The position numbers and the translations under genes are program-made. Positions 48,409-58,436 of a stretch of 64,000 nucleotides of DNA are shown here, one piece after another. Numbering within the stretch: the stretch's first letter is position 1; every line of letters starts with the position of its first letter. Under the pieces are notes generated by a model. That model was not told the origin of the DNA, did not search any database, and saw only the letters and a program-made list of their open reading frames with translations. Origin of the DNA: Bacteroidota bacterium (lineage in GTDB: Bacteria; Bacteroidota; Bacteroidia; Chitinophagales; LD1); assembly GCA_016715625.1 (NCBI GenBank), contig JADJZU010000046.1, positions 1-64,000 on the forward strand, in the 5' to 3' direction.

Positions 48409-48710
48409 TTACCGGCAGCAGGCAGTGGCATCATTGCGACCGCAACACTGCAACCGGCAACAGGCGGTGACACCATTGCGACCGCAATACTGTTACCGGC
48501 AGCAGGCAGTGGCACCATTGCGACCGCAATACTGTTACCGGCAGCAGGCAGTGGGATCATTGCTGCCGCAATACTGCTACCCGCAGCAGGCAGTGGGATC
48601 ATTGCGACCGCAACACTGCAACCGGCAACAGGCGGTGACACCATTGCGACCGCAATACTGTTACCGACAGCAGGCAGTGGCACCATTGCGACCGCAACAT
48701 CGTTACCGGC
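48409..48710. repeat. intergenic tandem array, 42-bp unit, 7 copies plus a partial
   Basis: Units begin at 48409, 48451, 48493, 48535, 48577, 48619 and 48661. Two sub-types alternate irregularly: TTACCGGCAGCAGGCAGT... and CAACCGGCAACAGGCGGT.... Each unit ends with a stem ATTGC-N4-GCAA (loop GACC, once TGCC). Both strands are open in a 14-residue frame by periodicity, so the long frames through it are not called as genes. The second half of the unit matches the array at 37885 in the same orientation. Confidence 0.87.
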
Positions 48711-48736
48711 CATGCCGTGCCGGGTGGTGTAGCCGG

Positions 48737-49138
48737 TTAGTCTTTAGTACCCCTGAACTCTTCGCGCGCGTAGCCGCCTCCGCCCCCGTTGTTGTAGTAA
48801 TAAAGGAGGCTGTCGGGGGCTTTAAACTCAAAGCTGAGGCCCCAGGTGAGGCCCCCCGAGCGGCTGTAGCGGCCCGAGTCGTTATAGGCCCAGCGCCACT
48901 CATAGAGGTCGTAGCTGCGGATGATGCGGAGGCTGTCACCGGCAAGGGTATCTACCCAGAAGGTAACCGGCACGAGGGTGTCGGTAGTAAGCGGACCAGA
49001 ATACGGCCCGGCAGTGTTGTGCTGCTGCCCGGTGTAGCGCCCCGCCACGGTGCAGGGTTTGCAGCCGGGACCGCGGTCGGGCGTGCAGGCCTGTAAAAAA
49101 ACGAGCCACAGACCCAGGCTGCGCAGGAGGTGTTTCAT
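48737..49138 (-). CDS. small lipoprotein
   Basis: The 133-aa protein has a short signal sequence ending in the lipobox LVFLQAC, then a cysteine pair (CKPC), a compact beta-rich domain and a glycine-rich stretch near the end. I do not recognise the family. It lies downstream of the PID-CTERM-like gene, about 54 bases away, on the same strand and may share its transcript. Confidence 0.65.
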   Translation of the reverse strand: MKHLLRSLGLWLVFLQACTPDRGPGCKPCTVAGRYTGQQHNTAGPYSGPLTTDTLVPVTFWVDTLAGDSLRIIRSYDLYEWRWAYNDSGRYSRSGGLTWGLSFEFKAPDSLLYYYNNGGGGGYAREEFRGTKD

Positions 49139-49192
49139 AGCGTGAGGGTTTTTGAACCGGCTACTGCTTTGGAGGTGGCTGGCGGTTCAAAT

Positions 49193-49411
49193 TTAATTTT
49201 CCTGCCGGGCTTTGAGGCGTTGGCGGCCATAGGCCGCGGCACCCAGAGCCAGCAAAATGGCACCTCCGTCTATAGGGGCTGCTCCGCTGCCGGGGGGCGG
49301 GCCGCCCTGACCCTGGCCTCCGCCCCCTCCACCCGGTTGGGCTTCAAGAGCGAGAGTGATTGTGATGAACAATACGGTGATGGCTATGCTGAGGATGGTT
49401 TGTTTTTTCAT
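49193..49411 (-). CDS. tiny secreted protein with PID-CTERM-like tail, copy 1
   Basis: The 72-aa protein is a signal peptide (KKQTILSIAITVLFITITLA), a Gly/Pro stretch (PGGGGGGQGQGGPPPGSG), then APIDGG, a hydrophobic helix (AILLALGAAAYG) and a basic end (RQRLKARQEN). The order P-I-D-G-G, helix, basic residues fits the PID-CTERM-type sorting tail described in Bacteroidota, which would be cut by a dedicated protease. It is nearly identical in protein and DNA to the gene at 56240. It follows the giant FG-GAP gene. Confidence 0.72.
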   Translation of the reverse strand: MKKQTILSIAITVLFITITLALEAQPGGGGGGQGQGGPPPGSGAAPIDGGAILLALGAAAYGRQRLKARQEN

Positions 49412-49424
49412 TGTTTCTATTTTA

Positions 49425-49461
49425 CCTCTCCCCGGCCCTCTCCGGAGGAGAGGGAGGGGAA
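49425..49461. repeat. GC-rich intergenic hairpin
   Basis: Arms CCCTCTCC and GGAGAGGG (49436-49454) around GGA, extended by CCCC/GGGG outside a two-base bulge. It lies between the giant gene's stop and the PID-CTERM-like gene. It has the look of a dispersed extragenic hairpin or a terminator without a T-run. Confidence 0.5.
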
Positions 49462-49473
49462 AGCGCGTTATGT

Positions 49474-52400
49474 TTATTTTATCAATAATTTACCGGTTTG
49501 GGTGGCATTCGCCTCTTTCACTTTCACGATGGCATACCATGGGTTCGCGTTGTCGAGCAGTATCTCCGTGCGTTTGCTGTCGGTTGTCACTTCCTTGATG
49601 GTTTGGCCGAGGGTATTGGTGATGGTGATGGTAGCCGGTTGGTCGTTGTTTCTTTCTACTACCGCTATGTTCCGGTGGCTGTAGATTTTGGTTTTGCCTT
49701 CGTTGATATTGGCAATGCCACTTGGTATTTCTACAGCCTCAAACACGATGCTGTAGCGGCCTTCGTAGGTTTGTCCTCCATTGAGCGGTAGCTGGATGGA
49801 GGCTGTAGTAGTGAGGTCGGTGAGGGTGTTCATTTCCGCATCTTTGAGGTAGGTGATGTAGCCGTCTACATTCAGCTCGGTCGCCTCAAAGGTGTAGCTG
49901 CCCGTGTCCTGTGCCCAGAGGATGAGTGGCAGTTCAGTCGTCTCTGTGATTTCATCAATTACGTTGATAGCATATTCTTTACCCAATTGCTTATAGCTCA
50001 TATACACGGTGCTGCCGGCCGGTATCTTCACGGCATCGTGGCCCATGTCTTCGCTCCAGGTAGCTGCTCCATCGGTGTAGGCTACTATCTCATCGCTGTT
50101 GGTGGCGTCATGCAGACTCAGGCGGATTTCGCTCGGTTGCACCGCATATGTTTTGAAAAACGGTATATAAGGACTGGCTACACGGGATGCGCTGTTGGCT
50201 TCAACATAATTGAGCGGGCCAACGGCTTTTACAAAGAAGCCCTGCATCGTACCAATAAAATCATCGGCTCCGTTGGTGCCCGTTACGCCATTATAGCTGC
50301 CCCAGTTGCCGGTATATTCGCCTGTGGTGTTAAAAACATAGTAAGCACCGGTGGTGGCACCGGGGTTGTTGGCGTTGGTGTTGGTCCAGGAGATGGGCGA
50401 TGCGAAAGGATTGCCGATAAAATTCCAGCCATCCTGGCCGGGGGTGGCGGAGGCTGTGTTGGTAATGTCTATCGATTGGCTGCCGCTATGGGGAGCACCG
50501 GTCAGGTCAATGGTATAAGGAGCACCGGCATACGTGCGGATGGCAAAACCCTGCATGGCGGGCATCGGGTTGCCAAGGCCTGTGCGGCTGAGCCAGCCTT
50601 CGTAGTAGGCTCCGTTTACAATGCTCAGCGCTTCATCATAAATCTGCACGTTGGGGTAAGGGCTGTAGCTATACCAGCACTGCACGGCATCTTGCCCGCT
50701 GATGCTCATGTCATCCGCCAGACCACTCACGGTGGTGTTCACCGGAGCGCTGATGTCGCGATAACCATCGGCTGTATTGGCAACGTAACGTTCTACCGTC
50801 AGGTCGCCAAAGTAAGTGCCCGCGGTAGGGCTGGTGTAGTTATCTAAGTAGGCCGTGGTGGTGGCGGCATCTTTAAGGTAAGCAAACCACCGCTGGCATT
50901 TACATCGCCATCCTGCATTATCAATCCGAGGAATATGTTCAGCCTGCCCATTACATCAATTCCACCCATGCTGCTGTTGTTTATCCGAATCAGGTTTACG
51001 TTCAGTTTATAATTTATCTGCTGCGGGTCAGCACCAATCAAATACAAACCGGTATTGGAGTTTCCGTCTACGGTGGCCACATTCACAATACCCCCGTTCA
51101 GGTTTTTGCACACATTCAGGATCTGATTATCGTTGAGGGTAATGGAGGCACCGTCCTGTATGGTTAACTCACCGACTGTGAAGGAAGCGATATCCAATAG
51201 CGGGAAGTTGTGCCCGTTGGCAGGGGTGGTTGGTATAATCACATCATCGGCACAGTCGTTGGGCACACTGCCCAGGCTCCAGTTGGCGGGGTCGTTCCAA
51301 TCGGTGCTGCCGCCCAGCCAGGTGTTTACCACCGCGCAGGATAAATCGGCTCCGCTGCAATCTTCATCAATTCCGTTGCCGCAAATCTCGGTGGCTGCGG
51401 GGTTGATGGCCGCATTGGCATCGTTACAATCGCCTGCTATTGTTACATAACCTACGGGTATAAGGCCACAGGAAACCAATGTCACAGAGCTATTGCCGTA
51501 AGTATCTCCATCTGAATCCTGGTAATAAGTAGTAGCTGTTATAACACTTCCTACGGATATAAAACCATAGTTGGCATTGCAGGCAATATTTCCGCTATCG
51601 CGCACTCGTACAAAATGCGAACCGCTGCTGATGCCCGAAAACACATTACTTACCTGATAGGTGCTTCCGTTGTTGATGCTGTATTCTAAAGCACCGGTAC
51701 AGTTGGCACAACTGGCCGTAATGGTAATGCTTGCATCACTTACAATGGAGCAAGAAGCCGGTGTAGTAGCCACGTTGCTCACCGTTACTAGGCAGGTGGG
51801 ATCATAGGCGCAGAAAGTAAATGTGCCGCCTTCTTCGTTGTTGAAATTCCATACACGCAGATAAAGGGTCTGACCGGCCAGCGAAATATTGTTGACATTC
51901 ATGGTAGTAGTTAACTGTGCACAGGCTATCTCGGTGAGCGCGCCACAGGTGCCGGAATACAGAGCAAACTGAATATTGCCGGAAATGTTTGTTCGGTTAA
52001 TAGTTAACAAACCGGTAACCGGCATCACTACAGTATACCAGGCATCGCCACCGGCATAAAAACCACAACTTGGATTTGGAGCTACAGACACTGGCTGCGA
52101 AGTGGCATATTCATTGGTCAGGTTAGCGGGTGTGCAGGACGTGCCCACCACCAGTGATGCTGCATTGGCGCAATCATCGTTGGGCAGGTAAGGGGGTTCC
52201 CAGGCGCAAAGCTGGAATGTGCCTCCATCTTCGTTACTGTAGCCAAACACCCGCAGGTAAACGGTTTGGCCGGCCACTGCTGCGTTGTGATAGGTATACT
52301 CATCATTGAGCTGAGCACAAAACAATTGAGTGAACGAACCGCAGGTGCCGGAGTAAAGCGCATACTGCGCATTGCCGGTCAGGTTCACCCGCTCTATTCT

Positions 52401-55400
52401 TATCCTACCCGATGCCGGCATTACCATGCTGAACCATACATCGCCACCGCTATAAAATCCGCAGGTGGGGTTGGGTGCCACCGATGTTGGCTGTGCCGTA
52501 GCATACAGGCTGGAGTATGTGCCCAACACACAACTGCTGCCTACCGTAAGGGTGGTTGCGCTGGCGCAATTGTTATTTACGGGCACAGTAGGCTCCCAGA
52601 GGCAAATATTGAATGAACCGCCTGAAGCGTTGTTGTAACGGTATACCCGGATATAAACAGTTTGCAAGGCCAGTGCAGCATCGCTGATGGTGATTTCTGC
52701 ATCCAGTTGATTACAGGAATACTGCGTAAGACTGCCACAGGCACCGGTGTAGATGGCGTATTGCGCATTATAGCCCGACAGGCCGTTTACTTCCACGCGC
52801 ACATTGCCCGATGCAGGTACTACCGCACTAAACCATACATCGCCTCCCTGATAGAAACCACAAGTTGGGGTAGGCAAGCCGGAGTTGGTAGCATTTAAAC
52901 TGGAATAGGTAGCGTTGATGCAGCTGGCGTTTACCGTTAAGGCAATAGCTCCCGCACAATTATCATTCACCGGAGGGCAATTGATAAAGAAAGCAGGATT
53001 GCTATCGTCACAGTCGCCACTGCCGCCTATGGGCAAAGTGCTTGTCCAGCCGGCACCGGGGCTGGTGGCGGCTACCTGTGTGCTTACATAATATCCGTCA
53101 TTATCGGCATCCAGGTACCATGTTGCCTGGTTCTGGAAAATATACACCGAGCCGGCATTACTGATGGTATTTAAACCATTGGCATCTTCATCTTCTGTAT
53201 AGGCTCCGGAGATGGCATAGTCGCCACTGATACCTACAGCAATACCGAAAGCATCGTTTGCCGCCCGGTCGGTGGTCACTATCTTTTGCTGCTGCGCCCA
53301 CGTGCCGGCAGTTTGCTTAAACAAATAAGCCGAGCCGGCCCCGGGCAGTGTGGCTCCACCAGATGTGTCTTCCGATTCAGCATAGGCCCCTACTATGGCA
53401 TAGTCGCCATCTATGTCTACGTTATAGCCGAAATAATCATCGGCAGCGCGGTCCGCGGCTACTATCTTTTGTTGCTGCGACCAAGACCCTGCAGTTTGTT
53501 TAAAAATATAAGCCGAGCCGGCTGCATTGAGGGTTGCTGCACCCGATGCGTTTTCGTCTTCCTGGTAAGCACCTACGATGGCATAGTCGCCATCAATAGC
53601 TACGCTGCTACCAAACTGGTCGAGGTCAAAGCGGTCGGCAGGCACTAACTTTTGCTGTTGTGTCCACACACCGCCAGATTGATAAAAAATATAGGCCGAG
53701 CCGGCAGAGTTTAAAGTGTTTGAGCCTGAAGCATCTTCATCTTCTGCAAAAGCCCCGATGATTACATAGTCGCCACTTATGGCGGCACAATACCCAAAAT
53801 AGTCGCCAGCAGCACGATCCGAAGCCACTATTTTTTGCTGTTGCGACCATACTCCTGCAGTTTGCTTAAAGATATAAGCAGAACCGGCATTGGCCAGGGT
53901 AGCTCCACCCGAAGCATCTTCACTTTCGTTGTAAGCACCTATAACGGCATAATCGCCACTAATACCCACACTAAATCCAAAATTATCGTTGGCTGCACGG
54001 TCAGCGGCCACTATTTTTTGCTGCTGGACCCACACTCCGGCTGTTTGTTTAAAAATATAGCAGGAGCCGGCAAAATTAAGCGTTGCTCCACCCGAAGCAT
54101 CTTCATCATCGAAGTAGGCACTCACCAGAGCATAGTCTCCGCTGATAGCCACGCTGTAACCGAATTGGTCCATCGCTGCGCGGTCAGAGGCAACTATCTT
54201 TTGCTGCAGGGCCCATGTAGCGCCATTTCGTTTAAAAATATAAGCCGAGCCCGCAGAGTTTAAAGTATTTAAACCGGAAGCATCTTCATCTTCTGCCCAT
54301 GCCCCCACTATGGCATAGTCGCCATCAATAGCTACGCTGTAACCGAAAAAATCGTTGGGGGCGGGTGTATCCCAGCGAGCAGCTACTACTTTTTGCTGCT
54401 GTGTCCAGGTACCTGTGGTTTGCTTAAACATATAAGTGGAACCGGCACCGCTCGTGGTCGATCCTCCCGAAGCATCTTCATCTTCTGCCCAAGCACCGAC
54501 AAGGGCATAATCGCCACTAATGGCCACTGCGGCACCGAAATAGTCCGTTGCTGCACGATCAGCAGCTACTATTTTTTGCTGCTGAGCCCACGTGCCGGCT
54601 GTTTGTTTAAAAATATAAGCCGAACCGGCATCGGCCAAGGTGGCTCCTCCAGAGGCATCTTCTGCTTCGTTCCATGCGCCTACAATGGCATAGTCGCCAT
54701 GGATCGCTACACTATAGCCGAAAAGATCATCGGCTGCTCTGTCCGTAGCTACTATCTTTTGCTGCTGTGTCCAAATACTGCCGGAACGGTTAAAAATGTA
54801 GGCAGAGCCGGCATTGTTGGCGGTAGCTCCTCCCGCAACATTCTGATCTTCCTGATATGCACCCACGATGACGAAATCGCCATGGATGGCTACACTGTAA
54901 CCAAAAAAGTCTGCTGCGCTACGGTCAGCAGCCACTATCTTTTGCTGCTGCGCCCATACACCGGCTGTTTGTTTAAATATATAGGCAGAACCGGCACCAC
55001 TTGATGCGGCTCCTCCGGAAGCATCATGATCTTCAAGGTATGCTCCCACTATTACATAGTCGCCACTTATAGATACACTAATACCGAATATATCATCAAT
55101 GGCGCGGTCGGATGCTACTATTTTTTGTTGCTCCGCCCATATGCCGCCCGTTTGCTTAAAAATATAGGCCGAGCCGGCATTGGATAAAGTAGCCCCGCCA
55201 CTTTGGTCTTCATCTTCATTACGCGCTCCTACAACAGCGTAGTCACCATCTATGGAAACGCTCTGGCCAAAAAGGTCATCGGCCCCACGATCGCTGGCCA
55301 CTATTTTTTGCTGCTGCGCCCACACACCGCCTGTTTGTTTAAAAATATAAGCAGAGCCGGCAGCATTGAGCGTGGCTCCACCGGAGGCATTTTCATCTTC

Positions 55401-55778
55401 CGAATGGGCACCTACTATAGCATAGTCGCCACTGATGGCAACACTGAAGCCAAACCGGTCTTCAACCCCTCTGTCGTTGGGCACAATTTTTTGCTGCAAC
55501 ACCCATGTGTCTCCATTCCGCTTAAATATGTAAGCAGAGCCGGCATTATTTACCGGACTGGCACCGGAAGCATTGTTGTCTTCCAGATAGGCCCCCACAA
55601 TGGCATAATCTCCGCTAACCGCTACACTCTGCCCAAAAAAATCACTGCCCCCTCTATCTGTTGTAGCCGGACCTGAGCGGTCATTAGCTGCGGCTTTAAT
55701 AATCTGGTTCCAGTTTTGTGCCTGTGTTGCAGTCATCGCAATCATGAGAAGTGCGATAATGTAAAGTTTGTTTCGCAT
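49474..55778 (-). CDS. giant T9SS surface protein with FG-GAP repeats, frameshifted
   Basis: Joined, this is about 2101 aa. Signal peptide MRNKLYIIALLMIAMTATQA; about 14 FG-GAP-like repeats of some 61 aa, each with a pattern such as FGYSVAISGDYAIVGAY and AGSAYIFKQTAGVW, probably two beta-propellers; D-rich calcium sites (LDADNDGYY); three similar 110-aa cysteine-containing domains (CGFYSGGDVWFS); a MopE-like metal motif (CGNGIDEDCSG); a NTWLGGSTDWNDPANW module; and a type A T9SS tail (...TQTGKLLIK). The frame breaks at 50872-50874: one more A turns LKMPPPPRPT-stop into LKDAATTTAYLDN. Probably an adhesin or matrix protein; ligand unknown. Confidence 0.85.
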
Positions 55779-56190
55779 AAGGAGGGGGGGATTAAATCAA
55801 AATAATGATGAGGGGAAAATGAATGATAATATTACCTGATTTTGCATGTTAGATAATAACCTATCGGATTAAGGATGCAAAACAAGGGTTAGTTAATGGG
55901 TTTTATAGTAACGTTTGACATGAAACCGACATTAGTCAAAGCAATGTACCCGTTTCACTTATTATCGCGTGAATATGGTATTATTTGCCAAATGAGTGAA
56001 TTTTGGTAGGATATCCGGCATTTATGTATCAGAGGGGCTGAATCAATCACAAAAAATTTCTGTTAACTGTAGTACACTAATCAATACGTTGCAATCTCCT
56101 GTTTTACAACAACACACTCCACATATTGATACGATTATTCACTCAACATTTATTAACTGGGTTATGTAATCGAATCATTTCAGTTTAAAA
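55779..56190. other. AT-rich gap, no gene seen
   Basis: The 412 bases upstream of the giant gene are AT-rich and hold no credible open frame or RNA gene. The promoter of the giant gene should be here, but no clear TAnnTTTG box in its direction was found. Confidence 0.5.
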
Positions 56191-56218
56191 AAAAGCCGCA
56201 GTTGATTCACTGCGGCTG
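56191..56218 (-). terminator. terminator of the copy-2 PID-CTERM-like gene
   Basis: On the minus strand AGCCGCAG and CTGCGGCT pair around 8 bases and run into T8, after the stop at 56240. Confidence 0.8.
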
Positions 56219-56239
56219 ACTAAATTTTAGACTGTTGTC

Positions 56240-56455
56240 TTAGTTGTTTTCTATCCTCTTCTTTCTACCATACGCTGCCGCACCGATGGCCAGCAAAATG
56301 GCACCTCCGTCTATAGGGGCTGCCCCGCTGCCGGGGGGCGGGCCGCCCATGCCTTGTCCGCCTCCTCCGCCACCCGGCTGGGCTTCCAGCGCGAGGGTGA
56401 GGAGGATAAACAAGGCGATGAGGGCAAGGCTGAGGAGGGTTTGCTTTTTACTCAT
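56240..56455 (-). CDS. tiny secreted protein with PID-CTERM-like tail, copy 2
   Basis: The 71-aa protein has a signal peptide (SKKQTLLSLALIALFILLTL), a Gly/Pro region (GGGGGGQGMGGPPPGSG), APIDGG, a helix (AILLAIGAAAYG) and basic end RKKRIENN. It is nearly the same as the gene at 49193, also at DNA level over about 60 bases, so the pair is a recent duplication or is kept alike by conversion. The frame is open upstream to 56572, but the ATG at 56455 directly precedes the signal peptide. Confidence 0.72.
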   Translation of the reverse strand: MSKKQTLLSLALIALFILLTLALEAQPGGGGGGQGMGGPPPGSGAAPIDGGAILLAIGAAAYGRKKRIENN

Positions 56456-56501
56456 AACGCTGTTGCTCCGGCTATGGAATTGGGGCATTTTTGATTTCAT
56501 G

Positions 56502-58403
56502 TTATCGGGTTGAGGGGATGAATAATTTTTGAGTGCTGATTTTGTCGCCTTCCTGCACGCGCACCAGGGCATAGCCTTTCAGGTTTTCGGGCAGGCGGAT
56601 GAGCGCAGTAGCCTCCCCCACCGAAGCAGCCGTTATCTGCTGCCCCAGCAAATTGCTGACCACCACTTCGGCCCGCGTGGCGGCTGACCGCTCAATATGA
56701 ATATCGCTGCCCACCAGGCGAATGTGCGCGGGGGCTGTTTTTACCCCTGCTACGGCCGACACCGCAGGTGCAAAAACCACCGAAAAGCGGCCTGTGTATG
56801 ATTGGCCACCGTTTAAGTTAAATACCGGTGCCTCGGTGGATAGGTTGTAAAGCGTGTTGGTTTGTGCATCTTTTAAATAAGCCGTGAGCGAGGGCAGATT
56901 TAAAGCGATGGCGCGCAGGGTATAGGAGCAGTTATCGGTCACCGAAACGCTTAAGGGCCATTCCGCCTGAGCCGGAATTTCATCGAGCACCTGAATAGCC
57001 AGTTCGTTGCCGGCAGCCGAAAAACTGATTTGCACCGGTCCACCGGCCGGCATTTTGAGGGCATCCATGCCTGCATCATATTGGGCGGTGGCATGGGCAT
57101 CGGTGTAGGCCACTATTTCATCGGCCTGTGTGCCGTTGCTCAGTTGCAGGCGCAGTTCGCTGGGCAACGATTCGGTTTTGTAAAACGGCACGGTGGAAGA
57201 AGCCACACAAGCCGCAGGGGCTATGGACAGCAGGCCCGACACCGGCACATGCACAAAAAATCCCTGACTGATGCTGATTTCATCGGGCGTGCTGAGCGGC
57301 ACACCGGTCACCCCGTTGTGGGCGCTCCAGGTGCCGGCATATTCTCCGGTGGTGGAAAAGCGATAGCAGCTGCCACTGGTTACTCCCGGGTTTTGGCTCA
57401 ATACCTGGCTCCAGCGGATGGGGGCGCAAAAGGGATTGCCCACCAGATTCCAGCCATCGGCCGATGGCGTGAGCGAGGGCGTATGGCTCACAGCCACAGT
57501 AGCCACACCGGTGGCCGGTGGCCCCGTTACATCCAGCGTGAGCGGAGCATTGTAGATGCGGGCGGCATAGCCTTTGGCACCGCCCAATGCGGCACTTGCG
57601 TTGCTGATGCTCCAGAACCCTCCGTAGTAATGCGAAGTGTCGGCATTGGCGTCTTCACGATATTCCTGAAAGGTGGGATAGGGCGAATAAGCATACCAGC
57701 AGTTGACGCCATGCGGCCCGGCAATGGTAAAATCATCGCTGAGGTCGGCCACGGTGGTGCTCACCGGCAAAGAGAGGTCGCGGTAGCCATCGGCAGCATT
57801 GCCAATGTATTGCTGCACCGTAATGTCTCCGTTATAAGCAGCGGCCCCGGGATAGGTAAACAAATCGAGATAGGCTGTGCCCGCAGCATCGGACAGCAGG
57901 GTGATGCTGCCGTTGTTGGTGAGGTCGCCATCCTGGCACTGCCAGTAAAACACGACCTGCACCTCGCCCGTTACCACCACTCCGCCCGGAGAGGTGTTCT
58001 GGTTTCGCAGGCGGTGGCACTTCAGTGCTCCGCTGATGGTTTGTGTGGTGGTGCCGGTGAGCCGCAGTTCGCCATTGCCCAGCAACAGTGCCGGTGTGGT
58101 GGCACCTCCGGTCACCGAACCGCACACATTGAGGCCCAGGTTGCCAATGGTAAGCGTGGCACCGCTCTCGATGGTGAGGCTGCCGATAGAAGGCGACACA
58201 GCCGGACCTATAATGGGGAAAAGCCCCCCCACGGGCACCGCGGGGATGTAGACATCATAGGCACAACTGCTGGTGGGGGCTACGCCCAGGCTCCAGTTGC
58301 CGGTGCTCAGCCAGCCGGGGGTATTGCCCAGCCAGGTGTTGGTTTGGGCGGTAGCGCTCATCAGCCAGGCCGTAAGCAGCAGTAGAAGGTTTGTTCTTTT
58401 CAT
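56502..58403 (-). CDS. T9SS surface protein, paralogue of the giant protein's C-terminal part
   Basis: The 633-aa protein has a signal peptide (MKRTNLLLLLTAWLMSATA), then TNTWLGNTPGWLSTGNWSLG, matching NTWLGGSTDWNDPANWSLGS in the giant protein. A beta-helix-like region, the shared WNLVGNPFCAPI and EYAGTWSAHNGVTG blocks, and a T9SS tail follow. It is followed by its own PID-CTERM-like gene, as the giant protein is. Function unknown. The frame opens at 58433; the ATG at 58403 precedes the signal peptide. Upstream gene 58437-61058 is 33 bases away on the same strand. Confidence 0.8.
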   Translation of the reverse strand: MKRTNLLLLLTAWLMSATAQTNTWLGNTPGWLSTGNWSLGVAPTSSCAYDVYIPAVPVGGLFPIIGPAVSPSIGSLTIESGATLTIGNLGLNVCGSVTGGATTPALLLGNGELRLTGTTTQTISGALKCHRLRNQNTSPGGVVVTGEVQVVFYWQCQDGDLTNNGSITLLSDAAGTAYLDLFTYPGAAAYNGDITVQQYIGNAADGYRDLSLPVSTTVADLSDDFTIAGPHGVNCWYAYSPYPTFQEYREDANADTSHYYGGFWSISNASAALGGAKGYAARIYNAPLTLDVTGPPATGVATVAVSHTPSLTPSADGWNLVGNPFCAPIRWSQVLSQNPGVTSGSCYRFSTTGEYAGTWSAHNGVTGVPLSTPDEISISQGFFVHVPVSGLLSIAPAACVASSTVPFYKTESLPSELRLQLSNGTQADEIVAYTDAHATAQYDAGMDALKMPAGGPVQISFSAAGNELAIQVLDEIPAQAEWPLSVSVTDNCSYTLRAIALNLPSLTAYLKDAQTNTLYNLSTEAPVFNLNGGQSYTGRFSVVFAPAVSAVAGVKTAPAHIRLVGSDIHIERSAATRAEVVVSNLLGQQITAASVGEATALIRLPENLKGYALVRVQEGDKISTQKLFIPSTR

Positions 58404-58436
58404 AAGAATGTTTTTTAAAGATGAAGGGGCCATAGA

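Noticed and set aside
48276..48732. Open frames of about 145 aa on both strands across the hisG-side array
   Set aside because: Same reason; they are mirror images of the repeats with no other sign of coding.
52266..55676. Several plus-strand frames opposite the FG-GAP repeats
   Set aside because: They repeat with the 61-residue period of the opposite protein and are shadows.
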